From assembly GCF_026210795.1 (NCBI RefSeq), contig NC_089442.1, positions 3,934,501-3,998,500 on the forward strand: DNA of 64,000 nucleotides. Direction: 5' to 3'. This stretch comes from Rhizophagus irregularis. Taxonomy: Eukaryota; Glomeromycota; Glomeromycetes; Glomerales; Glomeraceae. This document shows positions 49,548-63,213 of this stretch, in pieces (position 1 is the stretch's first letter; each line of letters opens with the position of its first letter). The notes under the pieces are model-generated. The model did not search any database and was not told the origin of the DNA. It saw only the letters and a program-made list of their open reading frames with translations. The position numbers and the translations under genes are program-made.

Positions 49548-51884
49548 ACTATATCACGGTATCCGTACCATAAAGCCTTTTAGTATACTTATTTTGGCTA
49601 ATAATGATATACTTTTTATTCCATCTTTTTAAATAAACACCACCCGCGAGAATATCAAGAAAAAAAATCACAAATTTTAACTAGGAACCGCGGGATAAAA
49701 ATTCTCATGTCATATAGATATCATTATTTGAAAATTAGTTAAATGACAATTTCACTGGCTCACATAGCTTGATAAAAGTTAAATTTTATAGACTCTCCAT
49801 TTCATTTTAATTTTTATATTCACTCCTTCCTTCCAAAACAAACTACTTTTAAATTTATCGATAAGTACAAAAACATTTTCCCAATGCATCACCCGAACTA
49901 GTTAATGAAGCCTTTCAAATTAGCAGTAAGTTGGTAAGACCTACTATTCTTGTCCGGGTAACTAATTTTGACTTTTTTGGCCTCCTAACCCAATTTACAG
50001 CCTGATGAAGCAAACCATACGTGTAAAGTACCCAGATGTGCGATATATTTCCTATGAGGAGATTAAGTCAAAGTTATTTGGTATTTCTCTAATTCCTTGA
50101 AATTGAAATTGAGACATATAATATCATGAAATTTAATTTGATCGAGATTCAAATTTTTATTAACAAGGCTTATAATGTTAAATACATTTTTTCATACATT
50201 TCGCCTAGATAATTGCATATAAATAATATAATTTACAAAATAGATATGAATGCTAATGCTTAACATAGCACATCGAAAATCTTACGTAAGTAGCAATTCG
50301 CCAATGAAGTAAAGAAATTTTTTATTATTTATATCGAATAATAAAGTATGGAACATCCGTCCGGGCGATAAAGCCATTAAGCCATTGAATGACTGCTCAC
50401 TTGCATAATTCATGGTCAGATAATATAGTTGATTCATAAGTAAATTTTTCTTGGCGGGTTTGTCTTGGGATGACATTAAGTATATATGTACAGTTTAACT
50501 TCAATGTAACGAAACCCGGTTTCATATTATTTAAAAAAAATCTCGATATAACGTATACCGAACTTTTATTGATTTACCGTTTATAATAAAGCATATAAAA
50601 AAATTCTTAATATACAGAATGCTCGCCCTTGGAATTTTTTGATTTGTTATCATTTGTTTCATCCGGACCATATCTTCTGCCGTCATTACATGGAATCCGA
50701 GCTAATTCTACATCGGATCCAATGGGAACCTGGGGCGAAAATTAGCATAGCTCTGGTATTTGTGATAATTAAATCTTATTTCTGGCCAAAATTATTATTC
50801 TTAATCACGTGATATATTTATGTGCCGAACTTGCATATTATATGGGAATATAACTATAAATGATATATTACGCTTTTTTCAATCAATATTTCAATGAGTG
50901 TTTAAACTGAAGACGAATTTAGAGAGATTAACTATCGATAAACTGGTAATAACAAATCTCAAAACTGATCACTTCCAAAAACAGGGGTGGAGCTTGGGCT
51001 ATAAATTCGAAAAAATGTATTCTCAAGTATATCAAGTATATCAGTTCCATTTTTTCCGTATTAATTTTGCATAAATTGTTGATCCATGTAGTGACAGGAA
51101 AAGATAAAGAAAATCACTTAAATGAGAACCACAACCATTTGTATAATGTGGGATTGTGTACGTGTAACCGAAACTTTTTTGTTTTTAAACTTTTATATTA
51201 CTAGTCGGAAATACAGTAATTAGAAGAATCGAATAAATAGATTAAGGTTATTTAAATAATATTTTATTTTAAATTCGATGATTTGGATTACTTTAATTTT
51301 TATAAAACTATCTTAATCGCTGAAATTTACTTATTTTTAAAGTTTTGTTTAGACCATCTCTGATAATATTTTTCGTCATGTATTAAACTGCAGTTTTTTT
51401 TTTGGTAACTTCATTAGGTTAAGGTATAATATGATAAGAATTCTTTGTTATAATAAACTTAAATTTTTTCGCGCATGCTATTGCTTAGAATGTTCAGTTC
51501 ATCTCATTCAAAAAGTTTGAATTATATATATTTCTAATGAGTACTAAATTATCGCCATTGTTCTGCATTTGCATATTATTTGTAATTGTACTTCACCATT
51601 ACACCCATAATACCATAATAAAGGAGAATTGACGTAAAGTTAGTACTACAGAATTACTATTTTTTCAATATTAAAAATCGGATTGAATTGATATTTAATT
51701 AGCTATTTATAAACTTCTATCATACGTAATTTCATGTGCTTCCTTACTAAATATATTATTTAGCAATTGTTATACAGAATGCCTTTAACGAAAACAATTA
51801 AGAGTAGGATCAACAGTTAATGCATTTACATAAATAATGGTTCTTGTTCTGAACGCTATTTATCTTTCTTTTTCAAAACATATT
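49548..51884. other. Non-coding region upstream of the large GTPase-like gene
   Basis: AT-rich DNA without a credible gene. From 50491 (TA then CAGTTTAACTTC, followed by ACGAAACCCGG and CGATATAACG) it resembles the terminal repeat of a Tigger/pogo-type element, but I found no matching other end. A frame at 50476-50282 (minus) has no recognisable motif. Confidence 0.35.
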
Positions 51885-54800
51885 ATGCAAGACTATCAAG
51901 ACTATTCCGACGATGGTAAAAAAAATATATAATATTTAATAATTTCATATAATGTATATACAGCATAAAAATTGTAAACTCGCTCTGTCAAATACGCTTT
52001 AAGGAAAAAACTTTATTAAAATACATGAGTAACGAAAGTGGATAAATTTTTAACGAGAAAAAAGATAGAATCACGTGATAAATTACACGTGATAATGAGG
52101 ATATTCTAATTTACACTTGTACACCATTTTTTTTAGAGGATTCGATGATCGGTTCTGGTGTTTTTGTCTCCAATAATAATTCGGCGCTGAATTCGGTAAA
52201 CCTAGAGGATGACGACTCTAATTCGGATGATTCAGATGAAAGCGAGACTTACGATCAGAGAATTGAGGCTGATCCTCCTTCTTCCCCACCTGATGATTCA
52301 GATTTACTACAGCAAAATTTGAGTCAAATCGTGGATCCTTATCCCAATAATAATCCTTATTCAAACGATAATTTATATGATCCACAAAATTATGAATACG
52401 ATTACAAATCTCAAGCTAGTGAATCATTATCCGAAGAATATCAAGCGACAAGTGAGCTCGTAAATCCGACTCCAATTAATTACGGAGAATTACTAAATGA
52501 TTATCAACCCAATAATGGTTCTGAGAAAAACAACCAAAATTTAATTAATAACAGTTCGAAAATAAGAGCCAGAAAAGATAATAAGAGGACTGAGCCAAAG
52601 AATTATCTCCGTGAAGCCATCAGAAGTCACAAAAATAATTCAATCGATTCGAATGAATTTGGCAAAGATTTGGCCGAATGCATTCCCGGATTATATCGTT
52701 TGTTAGACTTAAGTAAAGTTGATGGTTCAAGTAGTTCTGGTATATTGATTTGCATTTATTTGTAAAATTAAAAATATTTGAAGTTTAAATGTTAGGATAA
52801 TCAAACATTTCTCATTATGTATTTCACTATTTTTTTTTTTAGTGGACAGGATGACTATTTCCAAGGATTCTTTAAAAAAGCTATGCAACAATATAATTCC
52901 ATCAAGTTTCAAGTCTATTTCTGAAATTGATTATGAAAAGTTGAATTCAATCTCATTTCGTCTTATTGGATGTTACGGAAATCATTTTCTCATAGCAAAA
53001 TTCTTATTGAATAAGAAAATTATCGATCAGAAAATGTATGTAATATGAAAATATTATACTTAAATAATTTATTTATATATATTTTATTACATTATTTAGA
53101 TACGACTTGCTTATAACTTCAGACAATAAAAATAAATCTTCTTTACGTCCGGGAATTTACTTATTAGTTGTGGATCAAGGTTTTGATTTAGGCTTAGTTA
53201 TTCATTGGTCTGAACCTGGATGCTATGAGGAAAATGCTTCTTTACAACATAAGAATAATATGATTTATCTTCATAGGTATTATATGAGTTATTAATATAA
53301 TTTTTTTTTCAAAATCGCGTAAAAGTTTTAAATCTATTTAATCGAATAATATAGATGTTTGACAAAACTTACCGATTGTCAGCTTTGCTTTATGAGCGAT
53401 AAAGACTTGGATAGTTTTGATTGGAACTTAAACAGTCTCGACCTCAATTCAGACCACGAAAATGGATCATGTTATGAATTTGAAGTCAAAAGTAGTCAGG
53501 AAGAGAAAGACGACTTCGAAATCAATCTTGGTTTTAAGGTTACTGTTTAGGTTAATTAAATTAAAATATACACTTTATTATTTTATTTTCCTTAACTTAA
53601 ATTTCAATTTTAAAGATGGATTTACCTAATGAAATCAGAACTGAAATAAAAAACACCATTCAATATGACGTACCGTTATATCCGATTGGTAACTTAATTA
53701 TTAAATTGTATTTATATATTATGTCAAGATATCAAGAGATTAACAAAAAGGACTTTTTATAAATCAGTTGTTGAATCGGCTACAAACATATCTTTCATTA
53801 CTAGAAAGATGGCGATTTCATCGGATATTGAATCTTTGTCTTGTTCAACATTCACATTTTCAACCGAACTTCGTAATCGACTTCAAGGACGTAGTTTATC
53901 TATTAACCGTGAATCCATGAACATGAAACAATTAGAAATATTAATTAATAATGGATTTGAAGCGGAAAAAGAACTTTTAAACCCATTTCATGACGCATTA
54001 AATGCGTTAAAATTACGGGAAAAAAAGGAGATCGATCAATTAAAACATACAATTAAAGAAGATGCGGAAATTATTACTCGAATAGGGTGGAAGAAATCTT
54101 ATAGGTATTACACTAAAGTTATACACAAATTATGTTAATATGTGATAAAAAAATAATTTTTTTTCTTTAGTATATTTGAGACATACGTTGATAATGACAA
54201 CGCAGCAAATAATAATATTAGCGAAGAAGGTAAATTCTCAATAATTGATTATTACGGTCATTAAAATTGAATTAAAATATAATATTCTTCATTTCAGAAA
54301 TTAATAGAATTCAATCAAAATATCCCGAGGTCAAAGATATGATAAAAGAAATTAAAATTGATTCCTCTGCTTGGATTAAATTGAAACAAAGATATGCATT
54401 ATCATATATTGTCGTAAGAAATGTTTATAAATTATTAGATAAACCTGGAAAAATTTCAGATGAAAAAAATATCGATAATGCACTTCAAGAACTGTATTGT
54501 ATGTTCGTTGACAAAGAGACTGATACGCATAAATTAGTTGAAAAATATGTGAAGCGATCACAGCAGGCACTCACTGGTGCGAACACTACATTCAATAGAA
54601 TTGAACAACAAGCCAAAATATTTACTCAGACTAAAAATGATTCTGATTTTGTTCAAGAATACCTAACCAAACCATTTTTTGGAAAAAAAAATAATTTCAA
54701 CCAAAAGGTATTAGAAGTTTTCTTAAACGAATACCAAAATTGGAAAAAAGAAAGCTTTCCAAATACTGTTGAAGAAATGGTTCCAGAATTTTCTTTTAAC

Positions 54801-57800
54801 AAAGAGGAAATGGAGAAAATAAGGGAAAAATTTTCTCAAGAGAAAAAAGATATTGAGAATCGTGAATTTGAAAAAATACGTAGTAAGTTAGAAAAAAATT
54901 ATAACAATGGGTAAGTTATATAATTATATATAAATTGTTATTATTTTTAAATTTTATTTAAAAATTATAATTTTGTTTTTAGACCTCTACGTGTAAATGT
55001 ATTAGAAATAATAAATGAAGCAGGTAATTATTAATTATAATTAAGTTATTATTCAATCATTAATAACCTAAATATTTTTGTTAACAACAGATGAAGATAA
55101 CGTTCGTCTAACTTATAAGTTAGAAACAAATCAATTACAAATAACTATTTATGAAACATTATTAAAAGAATCAGACATCTTGAAAATTCAAGATGATGAG
55201 TTTTATATTTCAAGTCCTATTTTGTCTCCTTCTGGTGTTGATTTTCTGATCAATCCTATAGTTTATGATTTCAGGTAATAATCAATAAAATTTATGTTTT
55301 TTTTTTTTGATAAATATTTAATACATATATAATTTCCAAATCAACAGAAAAATATCTCAAATCGGTATTTGTAAATTCCTTCTTGTGCTTTACAATAAAA
55401 AAAAGCAACAAATTGAAATATACTTTGATACCGCTCAAAAGTTAGCACAAGGATTTAAAGAATCTTCAATTAAACCGTTTAAAATATGGAAGTCCGATAA
55501 AAATTTTCTTATGGCAATTAATGAGCCTAAAGAATTAATTGCTATATTTGACACAAGAAATGTAGTGGTAAGTATTTAGAAGCTAAGATTTATAAAAATT
55601 TAGTTCAAACAAACTAATTACAATTTGCATTTTTAATTAGCTAAGTGTGTTTGCTTTTATTGATGATAAAACGAATTTATATGCACGAGATCCAGAAATA
55701 CCGTTATTACAACGTTATAGTGGTACCACTCCGAACATTCAGCATTTCTTGTTCATTAAAGATACTGAAGAAATTTGTTTCGTTGAGAAAGGTGGACAAG
55801 CACGGATTTTCAACCTTGTAAATAAAAAATTTCGACCAACAGTTTGTAATCTTCCACCAAATACATCAAATGTTTTAAGTTCTCCGGACGGCTCCTGCAT
55901 TGTAGCTTTCGCAAAAAAAACTACAATTGATGATGATCGGGAAATATGCCGAGCATATGTTTATTTTTGTACAAATTTTGGAAATTCCTCTATTAATAAA
56001 GGTCTTGTGATTTTATTTAAATTTATTTTACTAAATAAAAAGTGATGAACTATTAAAATTAATATGTTATTTTCTTTTTTTTATAGTCGTCAAATTGCCC
56101 CCAACTATTCAATCATTAGAATTCCTACAATTTATTTGTGTAAACAAGCAACAAACTCATTTAATGTCATTTAATTTAAAAAAAGGATGTTTAGTTTCGG
56201 CAATTGTTAAGATCACTCTCGAAAAAACTCAATATAGATTTCAAGAACGAATGCAAAGAGTAGTACGGGTAAAATTAGCAAATCCTTTTTACAATTATGC
56301 TTTAATTGAAGGAAAATATACCCAATTTGAGAAATATATTCAAAATGGTCAAAAAATTGAGATAATGGGAGAAAAATTCAATATAATCAAAGTAATTTCT
56401 GACACCGAATTAAAAGTTGCTGGGAATTTTAAGTCGACAAGTCGGTTTGATGGATGGATGGAATTTCAAATTGAACCTATTGAACCAAAAACGAAACTTA
56501 ATAATCTTATCGATGTTTATAAATTGATGTTTGAAAAATACCCCATTGAAAATTGGATTGATTCTGAACAAAACAATCCTCTTAATCTAAAAATAGTTCT
56601 TGATATTGATGATGATGATATCGAAGAATACGGCGAGAAATTTGAATATTATATATACGAGAATTTAAGATATTCTACAAAAAAACTTGCGACAATATTA
56701 AAGAAATTTTCCGTATCATTTACTAAGTTCCAAGAACTTGTTGAAAATGTGAAATTTTTGAAAATATGTTCGTCAGATCATTCACCAGAATATAAATTAG
56801 ATGAATGGATGATTAAACTTTGTTGTTTAATCCCTATAAAGATTGCAGTGACAAGAAATAATTTGTTTCAACCTCTTAATGATGAAATGAATGAAGTCGA
56901 TTGGGTTGAATCTGATAATGGATATGGTCATTATGTAAATAGTATAGCAAAGAATATATCTTTTGGATTGTACGAAGGAATTTTAAAGCATTTTAGCGAT
57001 AAAAAAGTAAAAGTTATTTCTAGTGTTGGTGAACAATCATGTGAAAAACTAAATCATCTTGTCGGAACTTCATTTAACGAGTCAGCAATGGTAAAACTTT
57101 ACAATTGATTTTTATTCTTATCTGGTTAATAATTAAAATTAATTTTAATTTACAGCGTTGTACTGAAGGTGTATGGATGTCATTAGGTAAAAAATTATTC
57201 GCATTATTCAATTTTCTTTGCATTTTTTTATCTTAAATGTAAAATGGCTATTTTTTAATTATTTATAGTGAATACGAAGGAGTATATTTATGTCACACTT
57301 AACTTTGAAAATTTTAAACATCAGGAGATAAGTCCACAAGAAGGTAAATTTATACTTTTTTTTAAAAAAAAAAACTAATAAAATATCTAAATCTAAATCA
57401 AAAAGTTTTTTTTAGATTTACTTTTAACGATGTTTAATACAGCCGTATCAAATCTTATTCTCTTTAAGGTTAATAATTTACTTATTTCTTTTTTTTATAT
57501 ATATATTTTACTAAATATTAACTTTCGAAATAGAATCAATCAAGAGATATGTTGTCAATGGCTAAAAAATTTCAAGATGGTGCAAGATTATTTGAGACAG
57601 ATTCAGAAATCCTTCAGGTACTTTCATTTTACAATTTTCGTATAAAATCGGTCAAATATACCATTGAAAAAGAAACTTTATACTTTTAGGCAAAACTTTG
57701 TATTATTTTAAAAGATGTTTCTAAAGCCGACGAGGAAGTTATTGTTAAAGAATTTAGATCAAAAATATCTCAATTAGTTTCGGAGGTAATAATATTTATT

Positions 57801-60466
57801 TTCGAAGATTTTATTTTTTGCACCTATTGATTTGTTAATATTTTTAGGAAGGAAAAGACAACTTTATTTCAAGAATGTACAAAGGAAGAATAGACATCGT
57901 TTCTTGGCCAAAGTTTGATGATGCTGGATGGTCTAAGACCTTATCCAATATTAGTAAAAAGTTAGTTAGACAAGAAGCCATACATGAGGATGCTAATAAT
58001 TTCTTACAAAATATAAAAATAATCATGGCTAAGTTAAAGGTATTATATTTATTTATGACGTAAAATTATTAAAAAAATCAAGTTGATTTTTTATTTTTTA
58101 ATTTTTAGATATGTGACTGGACTTCATTAGAAAAAACGTTCATACAAATTCGTGTTGCAACATTAACAAGGTTACTTCCAACCGCTGTTTCCTATGGTTT
58201 AGAGCAGGAAGATCCTATTATTGAACACCTTGTGGTAAAATACTTTTTACTTATATATACGAAACATTTAAACTTGATGAAATTCTCAATATATTTTATT
58301 TTATTATTTTAATAAGAATCGTGATTCTGGAGAACCAATTGATGATCAAATAGTCATCTTATCTGATATTTTAAGTGGCTACGAAGGATCTACCAAAATA
58401 TTACCAGATTCTGAGATCCAACTATACGACGAACATGAGTCTTTTGAACGACTTTCTAAAGATTTAAGAAAGTATTTTGAATACATTGTACAATCACGAA
58501 AAGAATCATCGAACGATAAAGAATGGTTTGCTAACTTTGATAAATTCTTTAAATATATTATTGAACGTCGTACTTCACGTGTTCAAAATTGGTATATGCA
58601 AAATATTGCTAAATTTCCACAAGATAATAGTGATGTTGTTAATGGAAAGTATGCGATGGAGCAAGAATTAAGCAAGCTCACACTCCTATGGACCTTGTGT
58701 GGATTAATATGTCATCAATGTGGTTTGAAATGTGTCAAAAATCGGGATCACCAAGAAGATCATGACTGTTTAACCGATCACAAATGTCATTTTTTTTGTC
58801 ACTTTACTGAAGCCCATAACGACAATTTAATCCCGAAATGCAGTCACAAAGCTGATCACGAAGGAAAACATGCTTGTGATAAAATAAGCCATTTATGTGG
58901 TAAACCATGTAGTCTTAATGACAAGCGTAATTGTCAAAAAGTTTGTTCAAAGGAAATTGGACATGATGACAGGGAACATTTATGTCAATCAACAATTCAT
59001 TATTGTGGAGAAGATTGTTCATTGTCGACATATACTGAGAAAGGAGATTATAATTGCCCAAATAAATGTGTTAAACCAAGTGAAGAGCCTCATGAATCAC
59101 ACAGTTGCGAAAATAAGACTTGCCCAATTCAATGTCCAATTCCGAATTGCCAGAAAAAATGTAAAAGTAACAAACATTTTCATTCCTATGATGATTTAGA
59201 AGTTAGTCATTTTTGCGGGTACGTATTATGATGACTTTCTGGTTTTTTTTGTATATATGTATATATCGATATATTTTTATTTTAATCTATTATATACTTT
59301 AATAAGAAATGAACATCCGTGCCAAGAAAATTGCGAGGAAGATGGTATATGTAACATAGTAACTGAACCAAAGCGACAAATAGCATTTACAAAAGTACAT
59401 ATAAAAGTTTTGTTTTAAATTGATTCGATAAAAGTATATATGTATATTAACTTTGAATATAATTTATAAATTATTAATAGTGCATTCAGAAGGAAGAAAA
59501 ATTAAGATGCAATAAAAAAATTCCTCCATATGAATTTGAACATACAGGAAAACACACGCATCAAGATAACGGGTTTCATTATTGCGATAAGAAATGTCCA
59601 TTCTGTGAATATTACGTATGTATTTAACAAAATCTTATTATTTAATTTTATTATTATTTATTTTAAACTTTTTTTTAGTGTACATTACCTTATGGTCATA
59701 CACAAAGTCATGACACGAAACATGGAAATATGATCATTGATGATGATAATGAGTTTGAATATACGAGGTATAATATTAGAAGAAAAATTATGAACATACT
59801 GAATATGTTATTCTTTTATTAAAATAAAATATAAATGTATTTAATCACTAGACGTAAATTGAAAGATCAACGATTTATTCTTTGCAATTTGGTAAAGTAT
59901 TATATAAAAAAGAAAATTTTTTATGTTCTTATTAAACATTTGATTATGTTATGACAATAATTCTTTTCTTTATATTAGCGTTGTAAAGATTTAGGCAGAC
60001 ATCGCCATACTGATTATTGTAGGAATGAAGAAAGTAAAAATGAAGAAAGTTGTCAATCAGGAAATCAAAGACATGATATAAAACACGTTGATGGTAAATT
60101 ATAAAATCTCTTCCTTTCCTTTTAAACGAAATTCATTATTTAATAATAATTAGAGCAAATTAACCTTGATAAACCGAAAGATTTCATCTCTCACAAAGCT
60201 TTATGGGAACGAACAGGCTTCAAAGGTAAACGTTAAATTATTTAGTTTATGTACTATGCTTGTATTTAATATAATTAATGTATTATTTAAAATTAGATCC
60301 TTATTCTGTTCAAGAACGAGAAGAGTTTACAAAGTGCTTCTATGTATGCTCCAATGAAATGCATCAAGGAGCAAATAATCCATCATATTGTGAATTGCCA
60401 CTTTTTCACGCTCCTCTTGATCAAAATGACGACGGACATCGGTTTAATTGTGAACATCCAGAATAA
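51885..60466 (+). CDS. VLIG-like large GTPase-family protein with Cys/His-rich C-terminus, Walker A lost
   Basis: I rebuilt 29 exons, from 51885-51915 to 60297-60466; larger ones are 52137-52739, 54298-54910, 56087-57090 and 58317-59218. They sum to 6387 nt (2128 aa) with every junction in frame. Residues 10-210 are acidic and Ser/Asn-rich. A long region without a domain I can name follows. The GTPase-like part begins in exon 14 with ISSVGEQSCEKLNHLVGTSF and then MRCTEGVWMSLV, laid out as in very large inducible GTPases. The P-loop GxxxxGKS/T is destroyed, however: SCEKLNHL stands where GKS-LLN is expected (about residue 1353-1362). Residues about 1715-2128 hold many CxxxC...H...HxC units (HLCGKPCSL, HYCGEDCSL), a likely zinc-binding array. 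The one 40-nt intron (53689-53728) and the first exon are the least certain parts of the model. Confidence 0.75.
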
Positions 60467-60634
60467 TTAAATAGTTTATTCGAATTTTGTCACGTAATAT
60501 TTTTATAGATAGTTGATGATTACATGATTACATGCAGTATATAGTATATATTCTTTTTCTTTTCTTTTTTCTCTTTATCAGTGGACGATTGTTCTAGTGT
60601 CTATATATAAGTTCATAAAAATAGGCATTAAAGA

Positions 60635-60787
60635 ATTATTTAATTTTCTAATAAAGACGTTGGAATTAGTGAAGAATTAATAGCTCACCATTATATTTTG
60701 AAGTTATTAAGACGTCCACGTTTAATTGATTCAGACAACATACCTAAGTTAAAAGAGATAACATTAAAAGATATTCATAAAAAATAA
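60635..60787 (+). pseudogene. 3' fragment of an unknown gene
   Basis: A frame ending at a TAA at 60787 reads KDVGISEELIAHHYILKLLR, then LIDSDNIPKLKEITLKDIHK. It is normal protein-like sequence, but there is no start codon and a stop lies just upstream. It may be a last exon cut off from its gene or a duplicated fragment. It does not splice obviously to the preceding gene, which already ends at 60466. Confidence 0.35.
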
Positions 60788-61757
60788 TGATGTGTATTTA
60801 TTTTAGGCGTGATGTGGAAATCAGAATGTAGGAGTAAGAAAATGTTGAAAATGTTAATAGAAGATGGTTTGAAGAGGTATAAAAGGAAATGCGCATATAT
60901 CTGAAAAAATTTCCAGCAACACGATACATCGGTTCTTTCTAACGAGCTCAATAACATTTAGGCTCGAAAATAATGCGACACCTGAAGTAAGAAAAAAAGT
61001 ATACGTACAACTGACTAGTCAAATACGGTCAATCGTACGCCACTAAAAATTACGTAACATTAATTCACCAAAACCGCATTAATCATTTTTTTTTATTAAT
61101 TTTTGTCGAATTATCTATATTATTTGCTGTACTACGTCCAAAAGTTTATGCAAGAGTCTATCAAGAGTCTATAATCTGAAAGTTATATAAAATATATATT
61201 TATACTACAACATATATATTCAACTAGAAAATGTATACCACAAAAATACACAAGTATTTTAATCAAAAGTATACATTGTTTCAATAAAATCAACACAGGT
61301 TTGCCCTAAATTTTACAATTTCCCCAGTTTGGAATTTAGGCAAATTGAAAAGAAACTGGTGCCCCAGCTTGACCGTTATACTTTTGGCTTTAATCACTTT
61401 TCATACGAGTAAATTATCTAATGGACGGTAAAACCGTCGAGAAATCCAATAATTGAGTACTATTCATAAAACAAGCGGTAAAACAAATAAATAATTAATT
61501 TTGTTCTTAAATAAAATGTATATTTTATAAGTTAGGTCATACAAAAAATGAGGATTAACATTCTAGTAGTTGGCGTTAGGTATATAGTATAGCCAGCACT
61601 TTTAATTGTGAAATATAGTAACGTTGACAACGCCTTTCGTAGAACATCTTACATGCTGTTTGAACAGATTTGTTGAAACATGATATTAATTATTATTAAT
61701 AATTTTCTTTTTTCTGGAGGAAACTTTATTTCTCCTTTCATGTTTGTAGGTATTAAT
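60788..61757. other. Non-coding region
   Basis: AT-rich, with no recognised gene, RNA or repeat. Confidence 0.4.
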
Positions 61758-62580
61758 TTATTTCTTCGGATATCTCCGAGTTTGAAAGGCATTGGTTCTA
61801 TGGTAATATATTTTTAAAACTTGTCGATGCTTGTCATAAATGAGATTTTCTTCAATAGATAGGTACGAGCTTCCAAATAATGGTATGACTAAACATTTAA
61901 GATTTAAGAGTAAATGTAGTTTAGTGTTACGGGTACAGTGCGCAACATGTCTTTTACAAACCTTTTCTGTCTTAATGATATCGAATAAAGTGTCACCTTC
62001 GAATTTTTTTACTTCGAATTTATATCCCGAAACTTTCGTTTCAAGTCTTCCCAATTTCTCCAAACCACAAGTACATTCCTTCATTGAATTCTGATGACAG
62101 ATCGATTATTGTATGTATATAAATGGATAAGATATAAATGGTAAACATCTTCACAAATATAATTACGTTATGACGTTGAGAATCTTTCCATCTATTTTCT
62201 TTGATTGGTTCAATTTTTTGTAAAATGTCACTGACATATGTGTTAGTCCATTCATCAAATGTAACATTATTAAAATTGAGAACCTTTTTCTTCTTAATCT
62301 GAATAATAAACATTTCTTAAAGTTCTGTATTCAAAAAAATGTATTAATTACAACCATAAAGTTGGTGATAAAGTTTAAGATATCGGACCTCAGCTGGTTT
62401 CAGGTTCATATCATATTCTTCTTGTTCCACATCTTTATCTGAGAGACTTTTTCCCCTTTTATGATCAATAGTGGTGAGTTCTTAGCGATATCCTTATGGA
62501 ATTCCGCCACTGTAGCGGTATGTTCTTGCAAATTTTTTGACTGTATCAGAAAACAAGGGTTAGTGAATTTCAAAAAACAT
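61758..62580 (-). pseudogene. Decayed or hypothetical gene, unknown family
   Basis: Protein-like pieces on the minus strand: QSKNLQEHTATVAEFHKDIA (about 62558), TFDEWTNTYVSDILQKIEPI (about 62260), then an ATG-started 108-codon frame from 62084 reading MKECTCGLEKLGRLETKVSG and ending at 61758. The frames differ between pieces and I could not join them all with good splice sites. The last frame could still be a small real protein; its 5' part and family are unknown. Confidence 0.35.
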
Positions 62581-62753
62581 AAATAATTAATAAAAACGGT
62601 ACCTTGATCTTAGCTAGTCGTATAGTCTCTTTGCTTTTTATTTGTGCCAGTTAAAGAGTTTATTTTCTTCAGATTCTTACAAAATTTCACAGCAATTCAA
62701 ATTATAAAAATTATTCCATACATATGAGAAATATTATTTACGCATGGGATCTG

Positions 62754-62892
62754 TAGCGAACTAACAGTTCAACACCGCAGACACTAACAGTCCCGAATTG
62801 TGCTACAGCAGAAAGCTAAAGACATTCTTAAACTACAGCGAACTATCAGTTCAACTTTCAGACGATTAACAGTCCCGTAATGTGCTAATAGT
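62754..62892. repeat. Imperfect direct repeat, two units of about 55 bp
   Basis: GCGAACTAACAGTTCAAC...TAACAGTCCCGAATTGTGCT is repeated as GCGAACTATCAGTTCAAC...TAACAGTCCCGTAATGTGCT about 80 bp further on. Within each unit, CTAACAGT-type words recur. Confidence 0.7.
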
Positions 62893-63213
62893 TTACTTCC
62901 TCTAGTTTCGTGAACATATAATCGGCCTTCATTATTTTTTGTTGTCAATACTGAGGCTGAGCAGGCTGTGCATATTTGTCAGTGACTTTATTATAAGACA
63001 TGAAAAAAATGCGAAACTATTATTTTTGTGCTATGAAAAAATGATTGTTTACATAAGATTACATGATTTTTTTTTAGTAAAAAATAACTTTTAGTTAGGA
63101 GTATTTAGATGAATTAAAACATTCAGTCTTAATATTCTTTATCCTAATACATAAAATGAATTTACTTTCACGCAATTTGATTTTTTTTTGATGCGTTACT
63201 AGTTTTTTATTAA

